A stretch of DNA of 64,000 nucleotides. Origin: Certhia americana. Its lineage: Eukaryota; Chordata; Aves; Passeriformes; Certhiidae. Both the position numbers and the translations under genes were made by a program. Of the stretch, positions 48,265-62,000 are shown in pieces (the stretch's first letter is position 1; every line of letters starts with the position of its first letter). The stretch covers positions 39,893,715 through 39,957,714 of the forward strand of contig CM031879.1 in the NCBI GenBank assembly GCA_018697195.1, given 5' to 3'. Under the pieces are notes generated by a model that was given only the letters and a program-made list of their open reading frames with translations, did not search any database and had not been told where the DNA came from.

Positions 48265-51200
48265 CCACATTGTGTTACCTTTCTGGTGTACGTATGTACA
48301 AAAAATGACATCCTTAGCTCTCAGAGTTAGTGCAAGCAAAGAGAGCGGGAATTTTTGGGCGTGTGGTTTAAGATGTCTAACGACAGGTACTTAAAAATGG
48401 CATTATATTTGCTTCCACAACGTTCTATATTTATATAAACTAGGTCATCTCACATTTCAATTTCATAAGTGTAGCTAATTTGGCATGCATCTATAGTTTT
48501 CACTTTAATTAGAATTTTCATATATACAGCTTAAAATTTCTGTATCAGTATATAAGCATCTCAGCATCAGCTTTGATTTTTTTCTCATTATTATTCTCAA
48601 AAGCCAACCTGCTTTCAAGATCCTGTACTATAAGACCCTTTGAAGTTATGCACCACATGTTACCTTGTTCCCCTGTCCAGTGAGTGATGCTGCATTCATC
48701 TTTTCCACTGGGGCTTCTCTTTAACTGTTAGTAGAAGACCTGGCATAGACAGGGAGTCAAGGCAGTACAAGTGAAAAAAATACACTTTTTCACAGCTGTG
48801 GGTTGAGAATTTATATTGTGTAGACTGGACTTGACATTTTCTATTTCAAATGGGTTACAATTGGTATTTTCTGTTCTTACTTGCTTTTTATTCTAAACAT
48901 GAATATACAGATCCCAAATTCAAGATTTAATCTGAACAAAAGTCTGTCTAGGAATGGATGTTTAACATACAAGTTAACTTTTACACTAAAACTGGACTCA
49001 TAAGGTGAGAAAAACATCAAACTCCAGTCCCAAAACAAAATCAAAAAAATTTGCTTGTAAGATCAACAGTAATCTGTAAATACCTTGTAGATTAATATTC
49101 CTCTCTTTGTAGTTTTTTGGACTGTTCAGTGCCTTGTAATCTAAATTTCTGTAGCGGAGCAACTGTTGAAACAGACACAGATCACACATGCAAAAAAATA
49201 ATAAATTTTCTTTTATTATACAATTGTAGATATTATATTTTAAAAAATTCTTTGACTAAATTATTTTCTAAAATGTATGCTTATTTTTCTGAAGATTCTA
49301 ATATTCATCCAGATGTCATTCACTTTTCATTACACTCAGTTCTTTCTTTTCTTTTTAAATAACTTTGGAAGAACATCTGCTGTTAACAGCAAAAGATATA
49401 AAAGCGTGTGATATTTCTCAGTGTGCTGGTTTAGTTTGAGATTGGAGAGAAAAAATCAGTGCTAATTTTGACATACAATTAAAGAGTGATAAACATTTGG
49501 GGCTAGAAAATACCAATGTGATAGCAAAGAGATCTAAAACAACTGAATCCGTAATCTAAGCACCTATAAGCTTGTAACAACTTTTGTAGTTACTATCATT
49601 GATAGAGTTTTTTTTTTCTACTTTTCAACTATCGATTAGAGCCTCTGTTTCTTCCTGGAAAAAGTTCCAATGACACTTGTATATGAGAGTTTATTTCTAG
49701 TGTTTGCAATTTAGATGAATAGAGAGAATGATTCATAGGCTTAAACTCACCTTCCTGGACCAATGCCACGCTTTATGTAGAGAATTTCGCTATTACTAAA
49801 ACAGTCACTTGAATAATGCAATTCCTGTAACAACAAATTCCTTCACAAATTAGTCAAAATGCCATTTTTCATATGTATCACGTGAAATGAACATTCAGAA
49901 AAGAACTTTTTTTTTGCTTAGCTCAAGATAAACTATTTATCATGCTCACTGAACTGCAAACTAACATTGCTGTGAAAACTGCCCAAGTCATTCCAACGGT
50001 TTTGGATCACAGATGCTACCCTGCCAATATCTCATATGCCAAATTGGCAGTTGAAGTACAGTCCAAACTAGTATCTTCATTATATGAAGTTGAAGGACTG
50101 TTCTGTTAAACTCTGTCATTGATAACATAAATATTATCTACAACCCTCTGCTAATCAACATGAGCTATAGATTAGGATACATAAATCTTATGGAAAAATG
50201 TAATCTGTAAAGACAATGGGGGTTTTTTTTAAAGTCTGAAAGATTTTGTTCTATGGTGATCCACTGAAAAAAAAAATCACGTTGTGTGATTTATTTTGTG
50301 TCCATTAAAATTGTACATTCTTAAAAAAAGAATACTGCAAATAAACTTTTCTGAACTATCTATATTTCAATCCATGTTACTAAAATATTACTAGTCTGTT
50401 AAAATAATTAATTTGACAGTCAAATGTACTATTTTTTTTTCTGAAATGGGATATATCAATATCCTTAAGGACTTAAACATTAATTTTGATAACAGAAGCC
50501 CAAAAGTAAGCCTAATTACAAGCAGTAAAAATGGTATTATACAGGAGTTCAGAGCTTGTGTTCTTTTAATTGACTTTAAGTTTTTTCCATAACCTAATTT
50601 TTATAGGGACTTCTGTCTCTGATTTTAAATTAAAAAGTAATTAAAATTATTATCTAGTATCTGTACATTATTTGGAGTTTAGAGAATAGAAAATACAAAA
50701 GATAAAAGTGAAATTATAGAACTTACAAAGGGCTACATGCTGCAGCGCTGACGGTAGCAAACAACTGAGTCTGACACAATGTTTTCAAGAACTCTGTTAT
50801 TAAAGTAGTCGACACTTTCTCACAGAGCTCTGTGCAAATGCATTTGTTGTTGGGAACCTTGAAACCTCTCATTTCAGACACTTTGTGTTTAATTAATCAG
50901 CATGTTCTATCACCAATTTTATTAACAAGCTATTGCTGGATTATTATCTCCCCATTACTAATTTAAATTCATGAAAGCTAGCTCAACTTTGTAATTTCTA
51001 AGACCTTCCAGGAGCACATTTCTTTTTCTTGTAGTTTTTCCAGTCTTAGAAGAGAGCAATCTCTTTCAGTGATGGTTTAGACCAATACCATAATGGAATT
51101 GACAGTAAATGAATGAAGTTCCCCAGCAGAGGCACAGTTTAAAGTGTCAAAAATAAAGATAAAATAAAAAAAAGATTTCTGTCCCTTCACGAGAGGTAAC

Positions 51201-51310
51201 TCCCCCCCTTTTTTTTCCCCACAGTATAAATTAACTCTATGTGAGATGATTTTACCACATATATAATTATAGCTTTCCTGCACTTAGAAATTACAGGCTT
51301 TTTCCTACAC
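48265..51310. other. AT-rich non-coding stretch
   Basis: No gene or transposon recognised. Open frames at 48998-49189 (minus) and 49117-49362 (plus) overlap on opposite strands and carry no domain. Confidence 0.5.
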
Positions 51311-51650
51311 TGAATCACAGAATCACAAAATCAGCTGAGTTGGAAGGGACCCACATGACCATCAAGCTCAACTTTGGGCCCTGCACAGGACACTCCAAGA
51401 ATGACACAGTATTCCTGAGAATATTGTTCGAACACTTGAGCTCTGTCAGGTTGGTGCTGTGACCACTTCCCCAGGGAGCCTGTTCCAGTGCCCAAACACC
51501 CTCTGGGTGAAGAGCCTTTTTCTAAAATCCAACCTAAACCTCCCCTGACACAGCTCCAAGCCATTCCCTCGGGTCCTGTCACTGGTCACCACAGAAAAGA
51601 GAGAAAAGAGTGCCTGACCCTCCTCTTCCCTTCATCCTTCTTGTTCTAGA
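51311..51650 (-). mobile_element. CR1 LINE 3' end fragment, well preserved
   Basis: Minus-sense CR1 copy of about 340 bases. From the left: TGAATCACAGAATCACAAAA, GAGTTGGAAGGGACCCACA, CAAGCTCAACTTTGGGCCC, then GGTGCTGTGACCACTTCCCC, GGGAGCCTGTTCCAGTGCCC, CACCCTCTGGGTGAAGAGCC and CCATTCCCTCGGGTCCTGTC. This is the textbook order of the avian CR1 3' region in reverse. It is the least diverged CR1 in the window by eye. The 83-codon frame at 51331-51582 lies inside it and is not a gene. Confidence 0.95.
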
Positions 51651-54600
51651 AAACTCTCAGTGTAAAGCTTGAAACTTAGAGCAATCTAATACAACACGAA
51701 TGCTTTGCCTTTGCCCTTTCTTATCATTCTAATTCTAGGTCACTTGCTAACAAAAAAATCAAAAATAAGAGCTTCCTATTTTGACAAAGATATCAAAATT
51801 GACTATGAAAAGTCCTTCAAAACCAGAGGAAGTTTCAGAAAAAGCATTTTATATTCCTATCTAGCCTCTACAATTCTGAGAAGGGGACAAAGACATAGCC
51901 TGGAGACAGTGTTTTGAACAACGAGGACACTTATATTCACTAGAATCTTGTTTCTCTGCTAAATGCCTTTGTGCATCTCTAATTGGAATTCACTGAAATG
52001 AAAGTTACCTAATGTCTCTGAAACAAGTCTGTAATGAGACATCAGAAGAAATTAAGGATTTATTTAAATTATCATTATCATTGGTAATTAAAGAAAAAAA
52101 AATAGACTTTTAAATCTTTTATTGCAAAACTGTTGCATGAAAGTTTGTTTGCTGATTTTATTACTAAAGAGAACCAAACCATTTAAAGAACAATTCAGTC
52201 TTCAGTCTCATGCTACTCTTAAAGTAAACAAGGTCTATATAAACAAGACTCCCATCGTGCTCAAACTATCAGCAGAATGCATAGGGAAGTGTAAAAACAC
52301 CTTTGTACTCTTGTAAATTTAACACACTGGATGGAGAATTATACACCTTCATAGTTTCTTTAGATGTTTAGCCTTTCTGGAAATATTTTTACTCCATCAC
52401 TTTTTATATTTTGATAGTGGTAATAAATGTGAAGGGAAGGTTCTGAAAAGTGATATTATCCTCCCTCACTTTTGAACTGCAAATATCATTGTTCACATCA
52501 ATAAAACAATGATAGCAACTTGGATACATCCTGAAGGCAGAATTTTTTAAAATACTTCTTAAGAATTCTTTTTGTATAAAGTGGAATTTATCTTCTTATA
52601 CTGATGTTGCAATAGGATAGTAAGTATATTAAAGGAGAAATGCCACTAAAGCATTTTCACTGGAGAAGAAGACAAAGAAAGCTGGATTCTCTTTAATTGC
52701 AGTGATGCTTTATGCTGTCTTTTCTGCCTTATGGAAATACTATCTTTAGAAATAATTAGTTTTATTTTCCACTCTGATGGTTACTGAACTTTTTGCTTAA
52801 TAGATAGAATAGTGTTGAGAGATGCTGTTCCCGACATTATTGTACATGCTTTTTCAGACACAGGCTCTTGAAAAGAAAGAAAGCAAATGGAAAAATTTTT
52901 TTTTTTTGTTCTCTAGTACACCATTAGAGTAGCAGTAAGGAATTATCTTTTGAGTATCCTATGAATTCACACCAAGAAGAAATAATGAGTTTATTTTGCT
53001 CGGTAAAGACTTTATAGAAGCACAAGGAAGACTGAATTTTTGTCTTTTATATCCCAGCTACCTAGACCACAGTAGCTTTTTCTACCTTTTTTTTTTTTTC
53101 TTTCTCATTCTTCTTTTCTTTTTCCATTTATCTTAATAGTAGTAATCTGCTCCTATAACTGCAGCTGTGAAAAAGGTGATTCTTTGCTCTACCACTGCAT
53201 GGTGAGACTTAATATAGAGTATTTATTCTCATAAGTTATCAGAGATAAATTTGTATCTTCATTTGTAGCTCTGAAATTAGCAGCTGGGGAAACCATAACA
53301 CGTTTACCCCACAGGGCCCTCAGTCTCCACATAACTCAAATAATATTAGGAATAGAGAGCCCTATTTACAGTCATTTTCCTACTCCAGATCATTACATAT
53401 AGCAGTATAACATTTCTCACTTTTCAAAAAACTTGAAGTACTTTTTTTTTAAATCCAGTTGAATGTTTCTTTAGATGAAGAGCTGATGCTCCCTGTTTTA
53501 TAAGTGGTTCTCATCTGTTACAAAGTATTTCAGGGAACAAAGACATTTCAAAAGTGAATCAACAGCCACATGTGGGACAAAATATGAAAATCTAGATTTC
53601 CAATTAAATTCACCTACATGATTTAGATTCATCTTTATAGAAATAAAATTATTCTGTATAGCACAGACAAAATTGCAAAATGAAATATGCTAAACATCAT
53701 GAGAAAAGGTGTACCAATAACAAAATATTTTCCTGAAAGGAAGGTGTTTGGGAATGAAAGCTTAGCAAATGAAACTCCAGTAAACACTACAGAATCTGAC
53801 AAGGTACATGCATTTGACCCTACCCTAAACGGAATTGCTCCAAGTGGCAGAAATAAGACCTATAGTTGCATCTACTACAGGGACCCCAAGACCCACAAAA
53901 AAGTTTATAAGTTTGATTATATGTAGACAAAGGGCTGTGCAAATTCACCACCTGCTGTTAGGTTATTGCTTCTATTTACCAAACATTTGTATTCAGGTTT
54001 AACGTTCAATAGTATTTGTTGGAAAAATCGTCATGAATGGAAAACACTTTTCAGCTCTCTCTCCTGGTAACTCATTAAAAGAAACTCACCTCTTTTAAAA
54101 TATTTCTCATTAATATTGATTACCAAGAAAATGAAAACAAGTGTAAATTTAAAATTGAGTTTTGAGCAAATGCATTTATTCTGATTTTATAAAGGTAATA
54201 TGTTGAATACCCAAATACTGCACCTAAACTGACAAGAAAGGAAAAAAAGAAGGATAGGAAGAGGTATTACTGTTTTTGAAATAAAGTGAAGTGTGAATCT
54301 GCAATCCTTTGAATGCCCTGCTCAGTAAATTTGTGACAGAGATAAAAAAGAATCTCCCTACACCATACACTGATTAATTTACATAATTATGACCTTTTTT
54401 TATTTTATCTTTCCCTGCTTCATTATAACTTGCTCCCGTTGTCTCTACGTATTTAAGACACCAGACTACCATGAGAGTGGTACAAAAATAGTTCTTATCG
54501 TTGCCCCATAATAATTGTATAGACAGAGTCAAAAAAGGTAAATTAATTTTCCTTATCCTCTGCACATCAGGACACCACTTGGTTTTTAGGTATTTTCATT

Positions 54601-57600
54601 AATTTGGCTAGAGGGAAAGCATGACAGTTTGTGTAGAAGCTTAGTACAGAACAGGGAGCCTTGGATGCTAAACCAGAAAAATCATAAGAAAATAGCTGTG
54701 CAGGAGCCAATTTTCAAACAATGGATAAGATAGCACAGTAAGGATTTTAAGTGAACCCAAACATGATACTGTGAGTATTCTTTGTCAATTGGTGCTCATT
54801 ACCAGAATATGAAAGCTTTCATTCCTAGTGAGGCAACTAGCACTCCACAGTCTATCAATGTTTAAGAGAGGGTCTTCAAATGCATCCAAAGAAAATTAGG
54901 AATCACAAATGTCTATTTTCTTTTAAAAAAATAGCCTTTTTAGAAGTAATGTCCAATCAGAATATCCATGGTTGAACTTCTGTTTCTTTTATAATGTTAG
55001 AGTTCATATCTTTGATCCCCTCTGAAGACTTCAAAAAGAGACAAAAAAAAGGGGAAACCAGAAATTTATTTTCTGATTATTTTTACTTCCCATTATAAAA
55101 CTATTATGTATCCTTCTCAGCACTAGGGGTTTTTTTAGGTACTTGTAATGAGATATCCCATTGCCAAAAGCAATAGATCAGAGGCTTGCAGTGAGAGATC
55201 TAATCATATCTTTTCTTCTCATTTTCTTGCTATACTCTATTATAAATTCCAACAGTTTCAGACTCTTTTGCTCTCCTCCAGCCAGCTTCAGGCAATATAT
55301 TTGAATCTGATTTCTTTGGTTTTCCCCTGAGAATATTTTGTGGCACCACTGACAGAAAATATGATTTAACCTGCATTCTCTGCAATGTTTTACATTCCTC
55401 AGATGAAGTTCTATATGAATATTTTCTGCGACAGAAAATTTTCTGAGCTAGAAACTTGTATTTAATATCAGAGTTCAGAGCTGAGGCTTATAATTAGGTT
55501 AATATTTTGTCAATGTCTAACAGAAATACATATTCATCTGAAATTAATATTCTGAAGAAGAAGCCAAAATTCCTTGTCTGCTAACAATTGAGTATCACTT
55601 AAGATGAAGAAGAGAAGTTTTAGACCAGATGCTCAGATTATATGAATGTGTGTTCTCTATCACAATATTTTTCCAGTTTAAACTCTGCAAAGTCATAGCA
55701 TTCAAACTGACATGCTGATCTTTTTGTTTTTATTATTCCAAATGATATACTATTATGCTGCTACTAGGAAATGAAGAATCCACAGAATTATACTGAAAGA
55801 ATAACATAAGAATTCATCCTCACTATTTACAGCACTCAAACACAGGAAAACTAGGTACCTAACCTCTAATTATTCCATGTGTACTGTCGTTGCAAAAACA
55901 AAATACTGATTGAGGCAGGTCCAAATCCCCCTAAAAAAGTACAACCAGAACACTGACATGATCAAGAAAGTTCCATATTGATTCTTCCATTCCTCAAAAT
56001 CTTCTTTAGTGAAAAGCTATCATTAACTAATTAGCATTTTTGAGACAATGACAAAGCTGCATGAGAAGAAATCGTGAATTTTGTTTTGTAGTACACAGCA
56101 TAAACTATGACATTTGCATAGAACAATCCGAGCATAATAATAGGAAAAGCTGAATTTTGTGTATGAAAAATATATTTTTTTATTCAAAGGAAATCTTCAC
56201 TATCCTTTCAAATGTTTATATTGGGAATGACTCTATCATTTCTGTAGTAACTCAACCCTTTTGATTTCTCTGGTACTGAAAGAGGCAAGAAGAGTTTCTG
56301 TTCAGAGTCTAGAAATCATAATATAGAACATAGATACGAGGAAAATCTTTTTTTTCCGTGTGCTAGATTCTAGTATTCACTAAAAGTCTGAAGTATTAAT
56401 TTCCTTTTATTATTTTTCATAAATGCTTCCTTAAGATGTTATAATTATGAATTTAAAAGATATTCTGCTGAAGCAAAAAATTTCAATCAGGACTACCCAC
56501 TTATGTAGTATTAAGGGCATTGCACAGATGTCTTTGCTCAAGTATTGCTCATTGTACCCTAATTTAAACCTTTAGCTTTTCAGAAGTGAAGGTACCAACT
56601 TCCACTTTGTTTCTTTACAAGACAGTTCTTTTTGAATGATTTCTCCCAGGTGAATGTAATGAAAGCAGTGAGACAATACAACAAGCAGTATATTTTAAAA
56701 TAGTGCAATTACCATGAAAATTTCACAATTCTTAAATATTCTTCTAGGACCTAATAAAATCAAATGCACATAATTTTATATTATGGTTGCAGTGTTTCTG
56801 TTGATAGCTACTAAAGTCCTTAGGCAGCATCTTTTTCACATTACAATGTTGGTCCCCTCAAGGCATACTGACATAAGGGACAAGGAAAGTGATGATACAA
56901 GCTGTTTCTGAAAGGTGTAAGACCATAAAAGCCATATTTACTTTTAGACTTGCAAACCTATAAATTTTGTTAAATCTCTGTTAAATCATCTAATATGAAG
57001 GTACTCAGTAATATTAAAGTACAGAACAGAGAGCAAAAATAGAGGAAGGGAAAAGCAAAAAAACAGGGAGGAAAAGCAAAAATAGATGATACTGTGAAGT
57101 ATATTTAACTCCATAGAATCAACATTGTATATACTCCAGGATGTTTCAGATCTTTTTCATATTAAGATCCCCATGATGGCTTTTTTTTTTCCCTGCTAAT
57201 AAGCATAATCATTCATATTCTGGCACTATAAAAAAAAAATTTAAAACCCAAGCAAACATCACAAAAAAAAAAAAAAATTGATTACATAATGTCATCTACC
57301 TTTAGAATTTTACCACAAAAAAGTACAGAAATTTTAATTCTACATAATTTTCTTTGTAAACTTTTAAAAGGACAAACTTTTAAATTGAATGTGTTAAATC
57401 TAACTGAATATTATATGAACACGTCTGATCAAGAAGAAATACTTTAAAATTATTTTGTCCAATTCATAGTAAAAGTCCTTGCTATTTTGTTGCTTGTTGG
57501 GTAAAATTAATGTCATTTCAGTGTCAATCCCTAACAAATTCAGCATTAATTAAACATACTTCATAGTATTATGTTCTCAAAATCATGGTATGAAATGATG

Positions 57601-58491
57601 TACTAAAAACTTTACAGCATGGTACATTACAATAAAAAAAGGAAACCATTAGAAAGTCTGCTCTGGATAAGAGCAGTTTCCCTATCTAATTAATTTTTAA
57701 TGGAGTGACCAGAATGACACTTGGAAATTTGGCACTGAAACAAAATAAAAGTAAGCCTTCAGCTTACAACATAATTACAGTATCAATATTGTGACATCGA
57801 ATAAAAAGAAGTTACACAAGTTGCACAAAATTCAGCTGTGGACCTGGGATACCAAACTAAACCAGCAACAACAAATAATAAAATGAGATATATGAATTAA
57901 GTACTTTTTCTTGCTTGGGTTTAGGAATGTCAGGTTAGGTTTAGACATAGGTGTGCATGGATGTATAATTCCTGTGTAATTCCTGTGCAACTTGGAGATA
58001 CATCCCTAGAAATCATCTTTACAGGTACTTTAGTACATTTTTGGCCATTTAAAATTTTTGATATGTAATTTTCAGACTTTTTTAGTGTTCACTTAGATAT
58101 GACCCTCAATTATGTTCTTATTGATGACTGCATGAAAGCTTACCACTTTTTTTTCAATCAGATTTGCCTACAAATTACAGTAGCTCATCAAGACAGATTA
58201 GTAAAGCAACGTTTCAAGCTCTCAAAATATAACGGTGTTCCAGTTTTATACCAGCAACAGCTGCTTTATCTAGCTCATATATTAGCTGATTCTGCCAGTA
58301 TTTAAAATTTTTTTAAAAATAGATCTGCTAAATGAATGTTGACAGAAATGCAGAAAACTTTCCCATACCTCTAAGATTTCAAAGAACAGTCTCACCACAT
58401 GAGCAGCTTTGCTGAAAATGATGATGCAATTTTGCCTGTAGGAAAGAAACTACTGATACTTAAATGATCATAAACAAGAAAAGCAGATAAC
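51651..58491. other. AT-rich non-coding stretch
   Basis: No gene or transposon recognised. It contains a T run near 53087-53099, and A and T runs between 57181 and 57276. An isolated 79-codon frame at 53687-53926 is treated separately among the findings; I do not call it a gene. Confidence 0.5.
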
Positions 58492-59011
58492 TGCCTGCCC
58501 TGAGTTGAGCTGGGGTAGAGGTAATATTCTTCACAGTGGCTGGTAAAAGGCTGTTTTGGACCTGTGCTGAACACAGGGTTGAATACAGAGATAACAAACT
58601 AGTAAGGAAGTTGGGAGTTCAGGAGAGACTGCGAGGAGACACAGGTGGGACAGATGTCCCCAGCTGATCAAAGACATATTCCCAGCCATATGATGTCATG
58701 CTTGGAATATAAAGTGGAAGCAAGAAGGAGGAATGGGGCAGACATTTGGAGTGATGGCCTTTGTCTTCCCAAGTCATGATTACATGTGGTAGGGCCCTGC
58801 TCTCACTGCCTGCTCATGAGAAGCAGTGAACTAATTCTTTGTTTTGCTTCGCTTGTGTGCAGGGCTTTTGCTTTTCTTATGAAACTTTCTTCATCTCAAG
58901 CCACAGGTTTAGTAGCCTTTTTCCTTCTGATTCACTCCCCAATCCCGATGGTGAGAGAATGGGAAAGCAGCTGTGTGGTGCTTGGCTACTGGCTGGGTTT
59001 AAACCACAACA
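58492..59011 (+). mobile_element. ERV LTR, nearly full length
   Basis: A plus-sense avian ERV LTR and the most complete copy of its family here. It starts TGCCTGCCCTGAGTTGAGC, followed by TGGGGTAGAGGTAATATTC and a GGACCTGTGCTGAACACAGG block. It then has a CATATGATGTCATG block, a TATA box TATAAA at 58708-58713, a GGAGTGATGGCCTTTGTCTT block, TTTGCTTCGCTTGTGTGCAG, a degraded poly(A) signal region (CTTATGAAAC where the 9.3-kb copy has AATAAAC) and the terminus TAAACCACAACA. Some U3 sequence between 58600 and 58620 seems deleted. Flanks GATAAC and ATTCCA do not match, so any target duplication has decayed. No internal viral genes adjoin it. The frames at 58786-59055 and 58839-59066 are shadows. 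Confidence 0.83.
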
Positions 59012-62000
59012 ATTCCATAGCATTCCTTTATGTAAAATGGTGCTTGTCATTCTGATGTATTTCTAAGTATCTCATATATTGCATAGTTCAAAATAGGCTT
59101 CTAATATAAAAAAAAAATGGATAATTTCTTCCATTCTACACTTTTATCCTAAAAAACCCTGTGCTCTGCATCAAGGAAAACAATAAAAGACTATGGAAAA
59201 GGAATGTAAAGTACATTAATGTATGCCACATGCTATTCAAATATGCAGTGCTTATATTTCAGACATGCACTCACAGTAAATGCTTCCTTCAGTAACGAAG
59301 TTTTGTCCTTGTAATAACCACAATTACTACTGGTGCTAGCACTCAGCTCATCATAAAAAGAGGCAGATTTCTAAGCAATACCAGGCTAATCACTGGTCTA
59401 TTACACCATTGAATTTTAAATTAAGCCCTGACCTACTATACCAGAGGTTTTTCCCTGATGCTACAACATTTTGAAGAAACTTAAACACTATTTACTCATT
59501 ACAGGTAGAATTAATACTTATTCATGAATTTCATTCCTTTTGCCAAGGGCAAAGGGTGGGAAAAAAGTCCATAGGCTATATCTTTTAAAAATATTTTCCT
59601 TCTAAGAAAATACTACTCTTGCAAAAAGGAAAAAGAATACACATAAAGGGGAGGATTTAGGTGCTTTTGCTTTACTGCATTTTGAATGCTATACAGTAAC
59701 TGTGAATTCCCCTTTATTTCTTTCCTCCAATATCAAGAATCTTGGTCATCCATATTAATTTTGAAGAAAGGCCAGGGCCTTTAATCCTCATCTATGTCTA
59801 TCATAATAAACCGGTAAAATATCATTTTCTCTTTTTAAGCACCATCGAGAGCTGAATTTAGATGTAAAGCAGGGTTCCCAATGAAAATTTTCACAATCAG
59901 TCAACAGAGGTAGAAACTACTAGGACAGATAATGATAAAGATATATATTGTGATAAATAGTTACTTTGTTCTTTCTCCGCTTGTAAATATGTGGTTGCAG
60001 AGGTGCAGTGACTTGGTTCATGATATCTGGTATGAGGAAGATAACATTTGTACTGAACTGTGCTGTGCAAAGCTGTGACACACTGCTAAATGCAAGATTG
60101 ATGGCCTATGTGTTTTGCCAAAGAGAATATCAGAGAGAAATACCATTGAACAGAGGAATAAGGTTCATTATTTTAGAATCAAAACCGAATAAAAAAACTT
60201 TACAATTTTGTTCAGGAACACATAATGAATTTTAAGTAGTTTTCACTATTTGGTCTCCTCAAAATATTCTTATTCAGGTTGAAACAGAGACAATATATAA
60301 GATAACAAAGGTACATTACACAACATTAGGACTCCAATAATGTTATCAGAAGTTTGGCAATTCTTTTTTGCTTCATCTCACCACTCAATCTTAAAATCAC
60401 TTTATAAAGAACAGCTTAAAACTCTGGCTCTTTAACATCAGAAACAAAGAACAGTTCCTTAGCCCTAACTTAACCTTAACACAAAACCAAACAAAACACA
60501 TCACCATCACTAGAAAAAAAGAGCCCAACAACAAAAATGAAACCATTTAAAAACTGAAACAATTAAAAGAAACCAAAATTGGCTTCCCTTCTCATTTCAT
60601 GTTGTATATAACTTTTGAATGTCAATATTCTCTGTAGATGTGTTAAATTTTCCAGAAATTTGACTTGGACAGCCACCATCTTACTTCAAAGGAGGACAAG
60701 AAAAATGGCACAACTTTATAAGTATGTATTTTCTGTCCAACAAACAGTAGCATCTTCTATGTAATCAGAATCTACCTATATTTCAAAATCTCTATTTAAG
60801 CCTGAAGGGAAGGCTGAAGTACAATCTTCAACACAATTTACCTTTCCTCTTCCCACCTGCCTGAAGCAGGAATAGCAAATAAAACCACAGTTAGTCAGAA
60901 AAGGTCATCATGCTTTCAATACTCCCAGTGCTTGTATGCTTACAAGCTTTCACTTCTGTGTTTAGTGACTCATTGTACCTGACACTTCCAGAGTATTTTT
61001 ACTTTAAAAACCTGGTTACAAGTCCCTTCAAAACACCTTTTGTGTGCTCAATTATCAATATCTGAAAAACTTTCACATTCCATATTCCATGGATTGAATA
61101 GTATTTTGTTTCAACTAGAATTATTTGAATTCCAAGCATCAAAATTAGACATATCAGAGAATTTTTTCCCTTTGCTAAATCTAGCACCAGCTTTCATCAA
61201 CATTGAGTCAAGAACATTTTATAGGTAAAGAATGTATCAGCTTTATTTCAGCCAAATTCACTCACCCTAATTTCTGTACCAGGATGGCAAAATAGCACTA
61301 AATAAAGTGTAAAACGCTATATTGAATTCATATTCCAAGAGTGCTTTCAGACCTGCAGTTCTAGAACAGAACTGTGCTAGAACAGTTCTAGAAATGAACA
61401 ATTCACTCTTTTGGATAACTTGAATTAAGCAAGTCTGGTAATCTACTTACAGTCTCAGAGAAAGGCTCAAATTTCAAGGGTTATCATACCCAGCATTGTC
61501 CTCAAAATTAGGGAACAGTTCTGTACAATCATGCAGAAGTTGGAGTTATGTAAATGTTATGTAATGGGGCCAAAATAATCAAATATTACAGTTGTCATGT
61601 GATGTTGCAACAGGTGACAGAAAGCACCAGAAGAATAAAAAAGTCTCAGTGCCAGAGAGTCACTGGAGTGGCTAAGAAGTACTCAGAGGAACAAAATCTA
61701 CATGTCTGTACATGACTAAATAAATTAGCTTGTTCTTTTATTGTTTAAACCACTTTTACTCTCACTACAACGTTATAAAAAAAGTAAATGTTTATCCTTA
61801 CGTTTTCTGAAACATGTAAATTTAAAGCCATGACTGGGTTTATTTATAAATTATAAACTCTCTGGGAAATCATTAACATACTCAAGAATGGGCAGTTGCA
61901 CAGAAGTGTCAACCCCAGGAATGGTGCATATTCATAATTCATATTCATTTATTTCTTCACAAAGAAGAAATAAATCCAGGTTTCTACTGTCTTTGTGAAA

